From Vibrio ulleungensis (GTDB lineage: Bacteria > Pseudomonadota > Gammaproteobacteria > Enterobacterales > Vibrionaceae), in NCBI RefSeq assembly GCF_016900875.1, contig NZ_JAFEUM010000011.1, positions 1 through 64,000 on the forward strand: 64,000 nucleotides of DNA, in the 5' to 3' direction. The position numbers and the translations under genes were made by a program. Under the pieces are notes generated by a model. That model was not told the origin of the DNA, ran no database searches, and saw only the letters and a list, made by a program, of their open reading frames with translations. Shown here in pieces: positions 9,234-17,693 of the stretch. Position 1 is the first letter of the stretch. Every line of letters begins with the position of its first letter.

Positions 9234-9392
9234 CTACCTTAAAAGCTCCATTATAAAAACAGAAATCACGTAAAAAAAGCCTACCCCAACCACCGACAGC
9301 ACAACACCTTTTTGCACTTTTTCGTTGGTGCGGTAACGGATCAAGAGAACCACGAGTGAAACTAACACAGCGATAGCAATGAGTCTGGTCAT
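9234..9392 (-). CDS. Small two-helix membrane protein (52 aa)
   Basis: The short frame encodes MTRLIAIAVLVSLVVLLIRY followed by a charged turn (RTNEKVQKG) and a second hydrophobic stretch ending MELLR. This gives two predicted membrane helices joined by a basic loop. It ends 3 bases before the start of the coiled-coil membrane protein gene, so the two are probably co-transcribed. It lies 26 bases downstream of the ABC transporter ATPase gene on the same strand. Function unknown. Confidence 0.55.
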   Translation of the reverse strand: MTRLIAIAVLVSLVVLLIRYRTNEKVQKGVVLSVVGVGFFYVISVFIMELLR

Positions 9393-9418
9393 ACTGCATC
9401 CTCTAATGAATGACGGAA

Positions 9419-10198
9419 TTAACGGATTTGGGCCTCAATACGTAACAGCCCTAACGAATCAATCTGAACGTCTACCCGATTGCCGTAAATGCGTCGCAAG
9501 TTTTCGACTGTAAACACCGAACTAGGTGAACCAAATCCGCAAAGTTTACCTTTTGAAATCAACGCTATCTTATCACACAACCTCGCTGCTGTGTTTAGAT
9601 CATGGATCGCCAAAAGCGTTGAGTAATCGCGCTTTTTTAGTTGCTTAAGCAAGGTGAATAGGCGACTCTCATGGCTTAGGTCCAGACTCGAAGTGGGTTC
9701 ATCTAGTAACATTATTGTACAATTTTGCGCGATGGTACGAGCCAAATGAACCAGTTGCTGCTCACCACCAGATAACTCGTTAATATTTCGATTTAACAAT
9801 CCATCGATCTCGAGCGTCTCCAATGCGTAATTCACTTTTTGTTGCTGTTGGTCTTCAGATAAAGAATGATCGCCATAAAACGCCAACTTCAACACATCTT
9901 TCACTTTATATGGAAATGGCACATCACAGTGCTGTGGTAAGTAACTGATGCGTTTCGCTCGTTCTAAGGCACTTAAGCTGCCGACTTTTTCTCCACAAAT
10001 CTGAATTCGACCCGAGTGAATCGCTTGAATCCCCGCTATCGAATTCAATAGCGTGGTTTTACCCGCACCATTGGGACCAACCACGCCGACAATTTCACCT
10101 TTTTGAACACTGAATGAGATTTTTGATAGCACGTTTGCTCGAGTCTGTCTCAATAGGCCTGGGCTTACTGTTAGCTCTTCAATGGACAAAACACTCAT
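9419..10198 (-). CDS. Cobalamin/siderophore-type ABC transporter ATPase (BtuD-like)
   Basis: A protein of 259 residues with Walker A GPNGAGKT (41-48), signature LSGGEQQ, Walker B LLDEPTSSLD and the H-loop histidine (AIHDLNTAARLCDKIAL), typical of the FecE/BtuD/FhuC family. It energises the importer formed with the permease and binding-protein genes immediately upstream; the permease stop and this start overlap by 4 bases. The cobalamin riboswitch at the head of the operon points to vitamin B12 or cobinamide as substrate, although the protein itself could equally serve an iron-siderophore importer. Confidence 0.85.
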   Translation of the reverse strand: MSVLSIEELTVSPGLLRQTRANVLSKISFSVQKGEIVGVVGPNGAGKTTLLNSIAGIQAIHSGRIQICGEKVGSLSALERAKRISYLPQHCDVPFPYKVKDVLKLAFYGDHSLSEDQQQQKVNYALETLEIDGLLNRNINELSGGEQQLVHLARTIAQNCTIMLLDEPTSSLDLSHESRLFTLLKQLKKRDYSTLLAIHDLNTAARLCDKIALISKGKLCGFGSPSSVFTVENLRRIYGNRVDVQIDSLGLLRIEAQIR

Positions 10199-11259
10199 AA
10201 GCTAACACCTTTGCGCTGTATTCTTACGATTAAGTACAATAAATAGCTACTACCCAGCACAGAAGCGATGATGCCCGCTTTGATTTCGTAAGGTGCAATC
10301 GCCCATCGCCCAACTAAGTCTGCAAAGAGCAAAAACAGCGCGCCAATTATAAAGGAATAAATGATAAGTCGGCGATGAGAAGGGCCAATAATCAAGCGCA
10401 AAATATGGGGTATCATCAGCCCAATAAACGCTATTGGGCCTGCTATTGAGATAGACAATGCTGTCAGCAACGTAACCAACAGCAATATCCGTGCTTTGGA
10501 ATGCTGGACATTTAGTCCCACACCATGGGCGGCCAAATCCCCTAAGCCCAAGACATCGAGCGCTTTAGCTTGCCTAATTGATAAGGCTACCAACAATAGA
10601 AGTGGTAACGCTGGCCACAAAACTTGCTCCCATACGCGGCCATCGAGGCCGCCCATTGTCCAAAATACAAACTGACTCAGCTGATACTCTTTTGCGAATA
10701 ACAGCAGCCCCATTGTGAGGCCACCCAGCAAACTGCTCAATGCCAACCCACACAATATCAAATACAAAGAGCCATTTTGTCCCACTGAGCGTGCGATGGT
10801 GTAAATCAGCACGCTAACAGACAATGCCCCACCCATAGCAAAAATGGGTGTCATCAACGGATGCACTAACGACAGACCGGTTAAGATACTCACAACCGCG
10901 GCAAAACTGCTTCCAGCAGAAACACCCAGTATGTCTGGGCTGGCTAACTCATTTCTAAACAGCCCTTGCGACATCGCCCCAGCAACGGCAAGCGCTCCAC
11001 CCGCCAAAATTGCGGCAAGTACTCTCGGCAATCTTATATGCAATACAATACTGTGAACCAATGGATAGAGTTCTCTGCTTTCGTCGCCTCCAAGAGTTAT
11101 GGAAGTCCAGAACGCGCCCAATATCTGCGATGGTGAAATCCAAATGGTCCCTAGGCACAAGCAAGCAGTGACAAATGCCACTGCCGAAACTCCGAGGCAT
11201 AAAGGAACAATACGATCTTTTAGAACGGCTGCCGTCATAGGGGTGCTATCGGTATTCAT
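10195..11259 (-). CDS. FecCD-family ABC transporter permease (BtuC-like)
   Basis: A protein of 354 residues with about ten hydrophobic membrane segments. The family-typical segments RLPRVLAAILAGGALAVAGA and GPIAFIGLMIPHILRLIIGP are present. It is the inner-membrane channel of a BtuCD/FecCD-type importer. It overlaps the ATPase gene downstream and the binding-protein gene upstream by 4 bases each, so the three are translated as one operon. Substrate assignment to a corrinoid rests on the riboswitch before the operon, not on this sequence. Confidence 0.88.
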   Translation of the reverse strand: MNTDSTPMTAAVLKDRIVPLCLGVSAVAFVTACLCLGTIWISPSQILGAFWTSITLGGDESRELYPLVHSIVLHIRLPRVLAAILAGGALAVAGAMSQGLFRNELASPDILGVSAGSSFAAVVSILTGLSLVHPLMTPIFAMGGALSVSVLIYTIARSVGQNGSLYLILCGLALSSLLGGLTMGLLLFAKEYQLSQFVFWTMGGLDGRVWEQVLWPALPLLLLVALSIRQAKALDVLGLGDLAAHGVGLNVQHSKARILLLVTLLTALSISIAGPIAFIGLMIPHILRLIIGPSHRRLIIYSFIIGALFLLFADLVGRWAIAPYEIKAGIIASVLGSSYLLYLIVRIQRKGVSL

Positions 11260-12209
11260 TTATCATTATGAGCCGATCCATAAGCGGCATGATTAATATA
11301 GAGAATGGTATCTACAATATAGTGACTGTACGTGCCACGAAGGCGCTCTGGCACTGCAACGACTTTATTTCTTTTCACTGCTTCTACATAGGAAAACGCA
11401 GGATCATTGCGAACTTGGTTCTCAAACTTTTCTGCCGCTTCAGCATCACCATAGATCCAACCTGGAATAAACATCATTTGCGGGTTTAGTTGGACCACCA
11501 ACTCCTTAGACATTTTAGCTTGCCCATATTGGTCTGCCTCAAACTCAGCCACTAAGTTCGTTACCTTCGCCTCAGTCAATACGCTATGCCAGGTAGAGTT
11601 CTTAGTACTCGAAGCTCCCCAAGAGTTGTAGTCAATGGCTGTCACACGCTTTTCTGGAACAATTAGGTTGTCACGTAATTTGTTATTCATTCTGTCGACC
11701 AACGCCCTCGCTTTACTCGAGGCCCCCACAATCTGACCAACAGTGAGTATTTTTTGCTGAATGTCTTGCAGGGTAAACGGCGTTTGAATTAGATAAACTG
11801 AAATGCCAGCATCACGGAGTTGCTTTACTTTTCCTGCATCGGTCCAATTTGCAGCAAAAACCAAATCAGGCTGATTAGCAATCACTTGCTCAACATTCAT
11901 ATCCAATAAACTTACGCCGCTAGGCAGTGTGTCAGCTATATTGGAAAACGTTGGATCGCTAGACAACTGAGTCAAGCTAGACAATCGTTCAGTCTCAACA
12001 AGTTCAATAAGCAACTCATCCGTAAACAACATTTTAGAGCTGATTTTTGTTGGCGGCGCATCGATTATCAGTGTATTGCCAAGATCATCGTTTACCGTCA
12101 ATGGGTATAAAGCTTCATCAGCAAAAGTGCTAGAAGAAAATACTAACGTTAACAAAATCAATATAATATTGCGTGTTGCCGACGTTAAATATGAGAATAT
12201 AGAGTGCAT
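11256..12209 (-). CDS. Periplasmic substrate-binding protein (BtuF/FecB-like)
   Basis: A protein of 317 residues with a signal peptide (cleavage near SSTFA, about residue 30) and the two-lobe class III periplasmic-binding-protein pattern (MNVEQVIANQPDLVFAAN; AYGSAH at the end). It is the first gene of the importer operon and lies directly behind a cobalamin riboswitch. Known: class III proteins bind corrinoids, haem or siderophores. Inferred: corrinoid binding, because expression should respond to adenosylcobalamin. No separate BtuB receptor gene is in this window. Confidence 0.8.
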   Translation of the reverse strand: MHSIFSYLTSATRNIILILLTLVFSSSTFADEALYPLTVNDDLGNTLIIDAPPTKISSKMLFTDELLIELVETERLSSLTQLSSDPTFSNIADTLPSGVSLLDMNVEQVIANQPDLVFAANWTDAGKVKQLRDAGISVYLIQTPFTLQDIQQKILTVGQIVGASSKARALVDRMNNKLRDNLIVPEKRVTAIDYNSWGASSTKNSTWHSVLTEAKVTNLVAEFEADQYGQAKMSKELVVQLNPQMMFIPGWIYGDAEAAEKFENQVRNDPAFSYVEAVKRNKVVAVPERLRGTYSHYIVDTILYINHAAYGSAHNDK

Positions 12210-12214
12210 ACTGG

Positions 12215-12335
12215 TCCTTGTAAGTCGCGTACAATTTTAGGGCTTCGTGTCTGGCTCAGGATGTATCCTTTACAGTGGCGCGTCCGCTGCAGAGTTTCAC
12301 TGCATTCCGAAGTTTGGGCATTGTCCATCAGTAAA
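12215..12335 (-). ncRNA. Cobalamin riboswitch upstream of the BtuFCD-like operon
   Basis: Read on the minus strand, this stretch contains the ordered conserved blocks of the cobalamin riboswitch: GAAACTCTGC, then GCGCCACTGTAAAGGA, then GAGCCAGACAC, ending just before the binding-protein start codon. Known: this RNA class binds adenosylcobalamin and represses downstream transport or synthesis genes. Boundaries are approximate because the pairing was judged by eye. Confidence 0.85.
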
Positions 12336-12387
12336 ACTCAAGCTGTCAATTAAGTTTTTCTTTTCACACAAATTTTAGGAGTTTCAA

Positions 12388-12936
12388 ATGACACTAACGT
12401 TCACCAAAGACATTGATGAAATGTGTTATCCCTACATTTTTGAAGACTCACCCTTGTGTGATTTTGAGATTCTAACGGATGAACTGTGCACCTATATTGG
12501 CTTGGCTCTTTCGCAAATTGAGCAACAGCAGGTTAACGAAGCCCTTGGTTGGCTACAACCGAAAATCTTTGATCTAAATGGCTCGATTAGAGGGAAGTGC
12601 GCTATCGATGAGCAAGATATTGCGCAGTTAAAACATTACTATCATTTCTTTAAATCGAAAGTAACAGACAACAACAAACGCTTCGTTTTGCCCAGGGGAG
12701 TCGGGCCAACAGCGCTTCTTCATCAATGCCGAAGTTTAAGTAAAAAAGTCACTCGACAATTAGTGCTCATCGACAAAGCCAATATTGAGGTGCCGCAAAC
12801 ACTGCCAAGATTTACTAACCTGCTCGTAAACTTTTTATTTGCCGTAACACGGTTCTTAAATCAATTGCAGGGAATTGACGAACCTGAATACGTTTCCAAT
12901 TGTTATCCCACCCCTAAACGCTACCAAAAGGGATAA
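12388..12936 (+). CDS. PduO-like ATP:cob(I)alamin adenosyltransferase homologue
   Basis: A protein of 182 residues. DFEILTDELCTYIGLALSQI resembles the AYGxVDELNSxIGLA block of PduO-type adenosyltransferases. RFVLPRGVGPTALLHQCRS resembles their FVLPGGxxxAAALHxAR block, with RG in place of GG. It lies divergent from the riboswitch-controlled B12-type importer, which supports a corrinoid role: converting imported cobinamide or cobalamin to the adenosyl form. Several conserved positions are altered, so activity is not certain. Its 3' end overlaps the convergent LysE-family gene by 23 bases. Confidence 0.65.
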   Translation: MTLTFTKDIDEMCYPYIFEDSPLCDFEILTDELCTYIGLALSQIEQQQVNEALGWLQPKIFDLNGSIRGKCAIDEQDIAQLKHYYHFFKSKVTDNNKRFVLPRGVGPTALLHQCRSLSKKVTRQLVLIDKANIEVPQTLPRFTNLLVNFLFAVTRFLNQLQGIDEPEYVSNCYPTPKRYQKG

Positions 12937-13552
12937 AAATTGACGCACCAATAAAGACTAAACAAATACCGCAGCCGAACTCGATCCAACGCCCAACAGA
13001 ACTAATGGGTGATGCAGAAGCACTTTTAACACTTATCCAAGCGATAAAACCTTGCCAAGTAAACGCAATAACAAAGTGCAGCGCTGCAATTGACATTGCT
13101 TGTGCCAATACCGGGCCTTGTGCATCAATAAACTGAGGCAAGAAAGCCAGATAAAACGCCAACGTTTTTGGGTTAAGCACGTTGGACAAAAAGCCTTCCC
13201 CAATCGCTCGACTCGGATTATAAGAGTGAGGCACAGTATTGTCAGACACATTCTCAGAGTTGTCAGAATACTTTACAGCGGCGTAAATGCTCTTAGCGCC
13301 TAAATACACTAAATAGCTCGCACCCGCTATTTTTAAAACCAAAAAAGCAATATCAGATTTCATGATAAGTGCACTAACACCTATACCAACAAGCAGAGCA
13401 TGTATAAACAAGCCACTACAAATGCCAAGGCTCACGTACAAAGCAGCCCGTAAACCGTGACGAAACGCCTGCTTCAAAACCAACGCTGTATCTGCACCCG
13501 GTGCGAGTGTAAGTAGTACCAAGGCAACAAAAAGCCCGAGATCCAGTTCCAT
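12914..13552 (-). CDS. LysE/RhtB-family amino-acid exporter
   Basis: A protein of 212 residues with about six membrane segments. It has the family signature near the N-terminus (LTLAPGADTALVLKQAFRHG) and the GASYLVYLGAKSI block, both characteristic of LysE/RhtB exporters. Substrates of individual members vary (lysine, homoserine, threonine, others) and cannot be told from sequence. The last 23 coding bases overlap the convergent adenosyltransferase-like gene. No operon partner is visible. Confidence 0.82.
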   Translation of the reverse strand: MELDLGLFVALVLLTLAPGADTALVLKQAFRHGLRAALYVSLGICSGLFIHALLVGIGVSALIMKSDIAFLVLKIAGASYLVYLGAKSIYAAVKYSDNSENVSDNTVPHSYNPSRAIGEGFLSNVLNPKTLAFYLAFLPQFIDAQGPVLAQAMSIAALHFVIAFTWQGFIAWISVKSASASPISSVGRWIEFGCGICLVFIGASIFIPFGSV

Positions 13553-14014
13553 AATTACCGCAATTACCCCAATTCCCGTTTAACGCCCTACTATACCGCC
13601 ACACACCAACAAAAATAACTGTTTGATGCAGTTTTCCTCAGCCAACAAAATCATCGACGCGTCAGCCTAGACAACGTTTAGCCAATTTGCCGCTTGGTAA
13701 CTTTAGATAAATATGAACTACATCGCCTAGACTGCAAACTACTCTTCTTTGCATCAATTAGTTTGAGAACTCACTAAATAATTAACACCATCGATCTTCA
13801 TCTTAAACCACCCAGCTTAATGAGTGTCGAAAAACTTTACAGATCGAAAGTTGTAGTTTTCATAAATCTCACAAAAACAAAGAGTTACATAGTGGCACGC
13901 AAAGTGCTACACAGAAGATAGCAATTTCGGGTGAGTCCGCTTCAAAGGTGGTCAGTCCCAAATTACTACAAACATAGAGAGAGCATTGTAAATGGATTCT
14001 TTAGGAGGAAGAAC
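13553..14014. other. 462-bp intergenic region
   Basis: No coding frame with a credible start is visible. The region holds the sigma-54-type promoter at 13893-13908 and about 95 bases of probable leader before the PEP-CTERM gene. The left two thirds are AT-rich with no recognised element. Confidence 0.5.
13893..13908 (+). promoter_or_regulatory. Sigma-54 (-24/-12) promoter candidate
   Basis: The sequence TGGCACGCAAAGTGCT has GG and GC exactly ten bases apart, matching the sigma-54 consensus TGGCAC-N5-TTGC closely; one T of the -12 element differs. It lies about 107 bases upstream of the PEP-CTERM gene on the same strand. In several bacteria PEP-CTERM protein genes are controlled by RpoN together with PrsR/PrsK, which fits. 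Confidence 0.65.
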
Positions 14015-14764
14015 ATGACACAATCGCGATTAAGTAAAACGTTATTGGGACTGACTCTGGCATGTGCCGGGTTTAGCGCGAACGCCTATCTTATCGATTT
14101 CACCACCAGTGATTGGTCTTTGGCAAACAATGAACAATCATACACAAAAGAGTTCACAGAGGGTGATATTACCTTTTACGTTCAGCTAGAAGCGTTTAAC
14201 TCAAGTTATAACGATCTGTACCTGTCGACTTTTGAAGGTTACGACGGTGGCACCAACACCGACTACTGTCGCTCAGGCGGTCCTTTACGGTGTAATATCG
14301 ACGGCGTCGGAGTTAAGCGTCTAAATAGCACAAGAGATGATGAAGTGAGCAATAATGAATTGCTTAAGGTTTCATTCTTAGATGCTAATAAAGAACTAGC
14401 CAGCGTAAACGTTGATTCCATCTTTTTGTTGGACTTGTTCCCAGCAACAGAATGTGGCGTGCAAGATGACTCTGCATACTTCTCCCTTGTTTTCGACGGC
14501 AACGAAACTTCTTCTGACTGTATTTATACAGATGAAAGAACCAGGGGCGGGTTTTACACCATCGATGAAAATTGGGGTTTAAGTGGCGTAGCGGATTCAC
14601 TGCTTTTCTGGGGCGATGACTTTGCCTTGGCCGGTATTAACATTTCGGAAGATGTAGTCACAACGTTCGGTATGCCAATTCCTGTTTCAGAGCCAGAAAC
14701 TATGGCGATGTTCGGACTTGGACTAATGGGGTTGGGCTTGGCTTCACGTAGGCGCAAAAAGTAA
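14015..14764 (+). CDS. PEP-CTERM sorting-domain secreted protein
   Basis: A protein of 249 residues from the ATG behind AGGAGG; a longer in-frame start at 13931 has no ribosome site. Signal peptide cleavage is likely after SANA (24). The C-terminus (about 223-249) is a classic PEP-CTERM tail: SEPET, a hydrophobic stretch MAMFGLGLMGLGLA, then SRRRKK. Known: exosortase recognises this tail, and targets are often linked to exopolysaccharide. The mature part is acidic, with four to six cysteines suggesting disulfides, and has no recognised domain. No exosortase gene lies in this window. A sigma-54-type promoter lies upstream and a terminator follows, so it is probably a single-gene unit. Confidence 0.8.
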   Translation: MTQSRLSKTLLGLTLACAGFSANAYLIDFTTSDWSLANNEQSYTKEFTEGDITFYVQLEAFNSSYNDLYLSTFEGYDGGTNTDYCRSGGPLRCNIDGVGVKRLNSTRDDEVSNNELLKVSFLDANKELASVNVDSIFLLDLFPATECGVQDDSAYFSLVFDGNETSSDCIYTDERTRGGFYTIDENWGLSGVADSLLFWGDDFALAGINISEDVVTTFGMPIPVSEPETMAMFGLGLMGLGLASRRRKK

Positions 14765-14793
14765 TCCTCATTTAAATTACTAACTCTATCAAG

Positions 14794-14821
14794 GCACTGA
14801 ATTAGTTCAGTGCTTTTTTTT
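14794..14821 (+). terminator. Rho-independent terminator after the PEP-CTERM gene
   Basis: The hairpin GCACTGAA/TTCAGTGC (14794-14813) is followed by eight T residues. Confidence 0.85.
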
Positions 14822-14881
14822 GTTTGCTAATTAGCGATTTCTACTGTGGAATAGGCAGGTTATTAAGACAAAGGAATAGAC

Positions 14882-16366
14882 ATGTCTAGCTACTCGAAAC
14901 TAAAAGCTCACTTTCAGAAGATTTATCACTTTAAACACCTATCGGCCATTGCCGGTTGGGATCAGGCAACCATGATGCCTAGTGGTGGAAATCAAGCACG
15001 TTCACAAGCACTCGCTGAGCTCTCTGTCCATATTCACAACATGACCACCGAGCCACAATTAGAAGAGTGGTTTTCCTCCGCTGAATCTGAGCCACTGTCC
15101 AGCCTCGAAAGCGCGTCGCTTCGCGAAATGAAACGTGAATGGCGCCAAGCTTCCGTATTGCCTGCCAAGCTAGTTCAAGCAAAAGCAATCGCTGGTTCTA
15201 AATGCGAACATGCGTGGCGTACTCAACGTGGTGAAAACGACTGGGTGGGGTTCGAAAAAAACTGGCAAAGTGTTGTTGCGCTGTCTCAAGAAGAAGCACA
15301 AATTCGAGGCCAATCTCAAGGGCTTTCCGCCTATGACGCAATGCTGGATATTTATGAGCCAGGTATAAACAGCGCTCAACTGGATACGCTATTCGGTGAT
15401 ACCAAGCAGTGGTTACCCGAACTCATCAATCAAATCATCGAACATCAACAAGCGCGACCAACGTTGAGAGTGAGTGACAAGCCATTTGCTATCGAGCAGC
15501 AAAAAGCGTTGGGTGTGGACGTCATGAAGTTACTGCAGTTCGATTTTGAACGCGGCCGACTCGACGTTAGCATGCACCCCTTTTGTGGTGGAACTGCGGA
15601 AGATTTGAGGCTAACAACTCGTTACGATCAAAACGACTTCACCCAATCGCTTATGGGGATCGTACACGAAACCGGTCATGCACGTTACGAGCAGAGTTTA
15701 CCTCGAGACTTGCTTGGGCTCCCAGTCGCTGAAGCTCGCTCAATGGGCATACATGAATCACAATCGTTGTTCTTTGAAATGCAGCTAGGAAGAAGCGCTG
15801 ACTTTATCCCACACCTAAGTACTTTGGCGAAAAAACACTTCACAGAGCACCCTAGTAACTTATTTGACGTGGACAACTTACTTAACGTCTATACACAAGT
15901 CGAAAAAGGTTACATTCGCGTTGATGCTGACGAAGCAACCTACCCTGCCCATGTCATTTTGCGCTACGAAATAGAAAAAGATCTCATCAACGGTGATATT
16001 AAGCACACCGACGTTCCTGAACTTTGGGATCTAAAAATGCAGCAGTACTTAGGTCTGTCTACCAACGGCAACTTTAAAAACGGCTGTATGCAGGATATTC
16101 ACTGGACAGATGGCGCTTTTGGTTACTTCCCAAGTTACACCTTGGGTGCCATGTACGCGGCGCAATTCATGGCCAGTATGAAGCAAACTGTTAATGTCGA
16201 TTCTGCCGTTCAAAGCGGTGACTTGTCGCCAGTTTTTGGTTGGTTGAATGACAATATCTGGAGCAAAGGAAGTACGCTAACGACGGACGAACTGGTTAAG
16301 CAAGCAACAGGAAGTGCGTTAAACGCGCAGTTCTTCCAAGACCACTTGAAGAGCCGATACCTATAA
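14882..16366 (+). CDS. M32-family metallocarboxypeptidase (Taq type)
   Basis: A protein of 494 residues, the usual length for carboxypeptidase Taq/M32 enzymes. The zinc motif HETGH is at 262-266, and the downstream block YPAHVILRYEIEKDLINGD is typical of the family. The enzyme removes C-terminal amino acids with broad specificity, probably in the cytoplasm since no signal peptide is present. It has its own start with GGAATAG upstream and is followed by a terminator shared with serC. Confidence 0.9.
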   Translation: MSSYSKLKAHFQKIYHFKHLSAIAGWDQATMMPSGGNQARSQALAELSVHIHNMTTEPQLEEWFSSAESEPLSSLESASLREMKREWRQASVLPAKLVQAKAIAGSKCEHAWRTQRGENDWVGFEKNWQSVVALSQEEAQIRGQSQGLSAYDAMLDIYEPGINSAQLDTLFGDTKQWLPELINQIIEHQQARPTLRVSDKPFAIEQQKALGVDVMKLLQFDFERGRLDVSMHPFCGGTAEDLRLTTRYDQNDFTQSLMGIVHETGHARYEQSLPRDLLGLPVAEARSMGIHESQSLFFEMQLGRSADFIPHLSTLAKKHFTEHPSNLFDVDNLLNVYTQVEKGYIRVDADEATYPAHVILRYEIEKDLINGDIKHTDVPELWDLKMQQYLGLSTNGNFKNGCMQDIHWTDGAFGYFPSYTLGAMYAAQFMASMKQTVNVDSAVQSGDLSPVFGWLNDNIWSKGSTLTTDELVKQATGSALNAQFFQDHLKSRYL

Positions 16367-16435
16367 CGTTATTTATTACGGCGAGTATGTTTGTTTATCT
16401 GCAGGTTTAGCTAAACTTAGACCGCAGCATAAATC

Positions 16436-16466
16436 AAAAAAAAGGTGCTCTATGAGCACCTTTTTC
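16436..16466. terminator. Bidirectional terminator between M32 peptidase gene and serC
   Basis: The hairpin GGTGCTC-TAT-GAGCACC (16444-16460) is flanked by an A-run on the left and a T-run on the right, so it can serve both converging genes. Confidence 0.85.
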
Positions 16467-16481
16467 ACTGTTTATTGCACG

Positions 16482-17564
16482 TTACGCATGTTGTTGCTCG
16501 AATTGGTGCATAAAATCTACCAATGCTTGAACACCTTCAAGGGTCATAGCATTGTAAATAGAAGCGCGCATACCGCCAACGGCACGATGCCCTTTTAGTG
16601 ACACAAGACCTTTCGCAGTTGCTTGCTCAAGAAACAACCCATCGAGCTCAGGTTTTGCCAACTGGAACGGAACGTTCATTTTAGAACGGTTGTCGCTCGC
16701 AACATTGTTTACGTAAAACTCAGACGCATCAATTGCGTCATAAAGAAGCGCCGCTTTTTCAATATTCAACGCTTCCATCACTTCTAGCCCACCCATTTGC
16801 TTTAGCCATTTGAACACTAGGCCAGACAAGTACCACGCAAAGGTCGGTGGCGTGTTGAACATCGAGTCCTTTTCAGCAAGGGTTTTATAGCTCAATACAG
16901 ACGGCGTTTTTACGTCACTTCGGTCTAGTAAGTCATCGCGCACAATCACTAAAGTAAGCCCTGAAGGTCCAATATTTTTCTGCGCACCGGCATAAATAAC
17001 ACCGTACTTCGATACATCTATGCGTCGTGACAAAATAGTCGAAGACATATCGGCGACGATTGGCAGATCTGTGACAGGAAGATCGTTAATTTCTACTCCA
17101 TCAATTGTTTCATTTGGGCAAAAATGTAAATAGGCAAACTCGTTGGATGATTCCCATTTTTCCGCTGGGGTAATCGAGACTTTTCCATCCACTAGCTCCT
17201 TAGCATCCAGTACTACAGGCTCACAATACTTCTTTGCCTCTGCAATAGCACTTTGAGCCCAATACCCAGCGTCCACATAGAGTGCTTTCTTTTTGTCGCC
17301 AAGCAGGTTTAGAGGAACCGCTGCAAATTGGGCGCGTGCTCCACCTTGGCAAAATAAAACTTTATAGTTGTCAGGAACCGACAACAGCTCACGTAAGTCA
17401 CGCTCAGCGTCCTCAGCGACTTTAATGAATTCAGCACTGCGGTGACTGATCTCCATTACTGATGTCCCTAACCCTTGCCAATCAATAAACTCGCTTTGCG
17501 CTTGTTGCATAACCGCTTTTGGAAGTGCCGCAGGGCCTGCACTAAAGTTATAAATCTCTTCCAT
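16482..17564 (-). CDS. serC: Phosphoserine aminotransferase SerC
   Basis: A protein of 360 residues starting at the ATG at 17564, which has AGAGG five bases upstream and gives the family-typical N-terminus MEEIYNFSAGPAALP; an upstream in-frame ATG adds five residues. The PLP lysine lies in GAQKNIGPSG (about 196). The enzyme makes 3-phosphoserine in serine synthesis and also acts in pyridoxal phosphate synthesis. It is transcribed alone, leftward, into the shared terminator. Confidence 0.95.
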   Translation of the reverse strand: MEEIYNFSAGPAALPKAVMQQAQSEFIDWQGLGTSVMEISHRSAEFIKVAEDAERDLRELLSVPDNYKVLFCQGGARAQFAAVPLNLLGDKKKALYVDAGYWAQSAIAEAKKYCEPVVLDAKELVDGKVSITPAEKWESSNEFAYLHFCPNETIDGVEINDLPVTDLPIVADMSSTILSRRIDVSKYGVIYAGAQKNIGPSGLTLVIVRDDLLDRSDVKTPSVLSYKTLAEKDSMFNTPPTFAWYLSGLVFKWLKQMGGLEVMEALNIEKAALLYDAIDASEFYVNNVASDNRSKMNVPFQLAKPELDGLFLEQATAKGLVSLKGHRAVGGMRASIYNAMTLEGVQALVDFMHQFEQQHA

Positions 17565-17624
17565 GACCTCTCTACTCATTAAATTGCAAACTTATTCACC
17601 ATAAATAGCATTTTTCCAAACTAT

Positions 17625-17660
17625 AAAAAAGAAAAAAGTGAGGCGAAAACACCTCACTTT
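17625..17660 (-). terminator. Terminator after the DUF945 gene
   Basis: The hairpin AAAGTGAGG/CCTCACTTT (17635-17660) is followed, on the minus strand, by a T-rich run. It terminates the leftward DUF945 gene upstream of serC. Confidence 0.75.
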
Positions 17661-17693
17661 GTTAATCCGTTTGAATTTATCCACTCACGCTAT

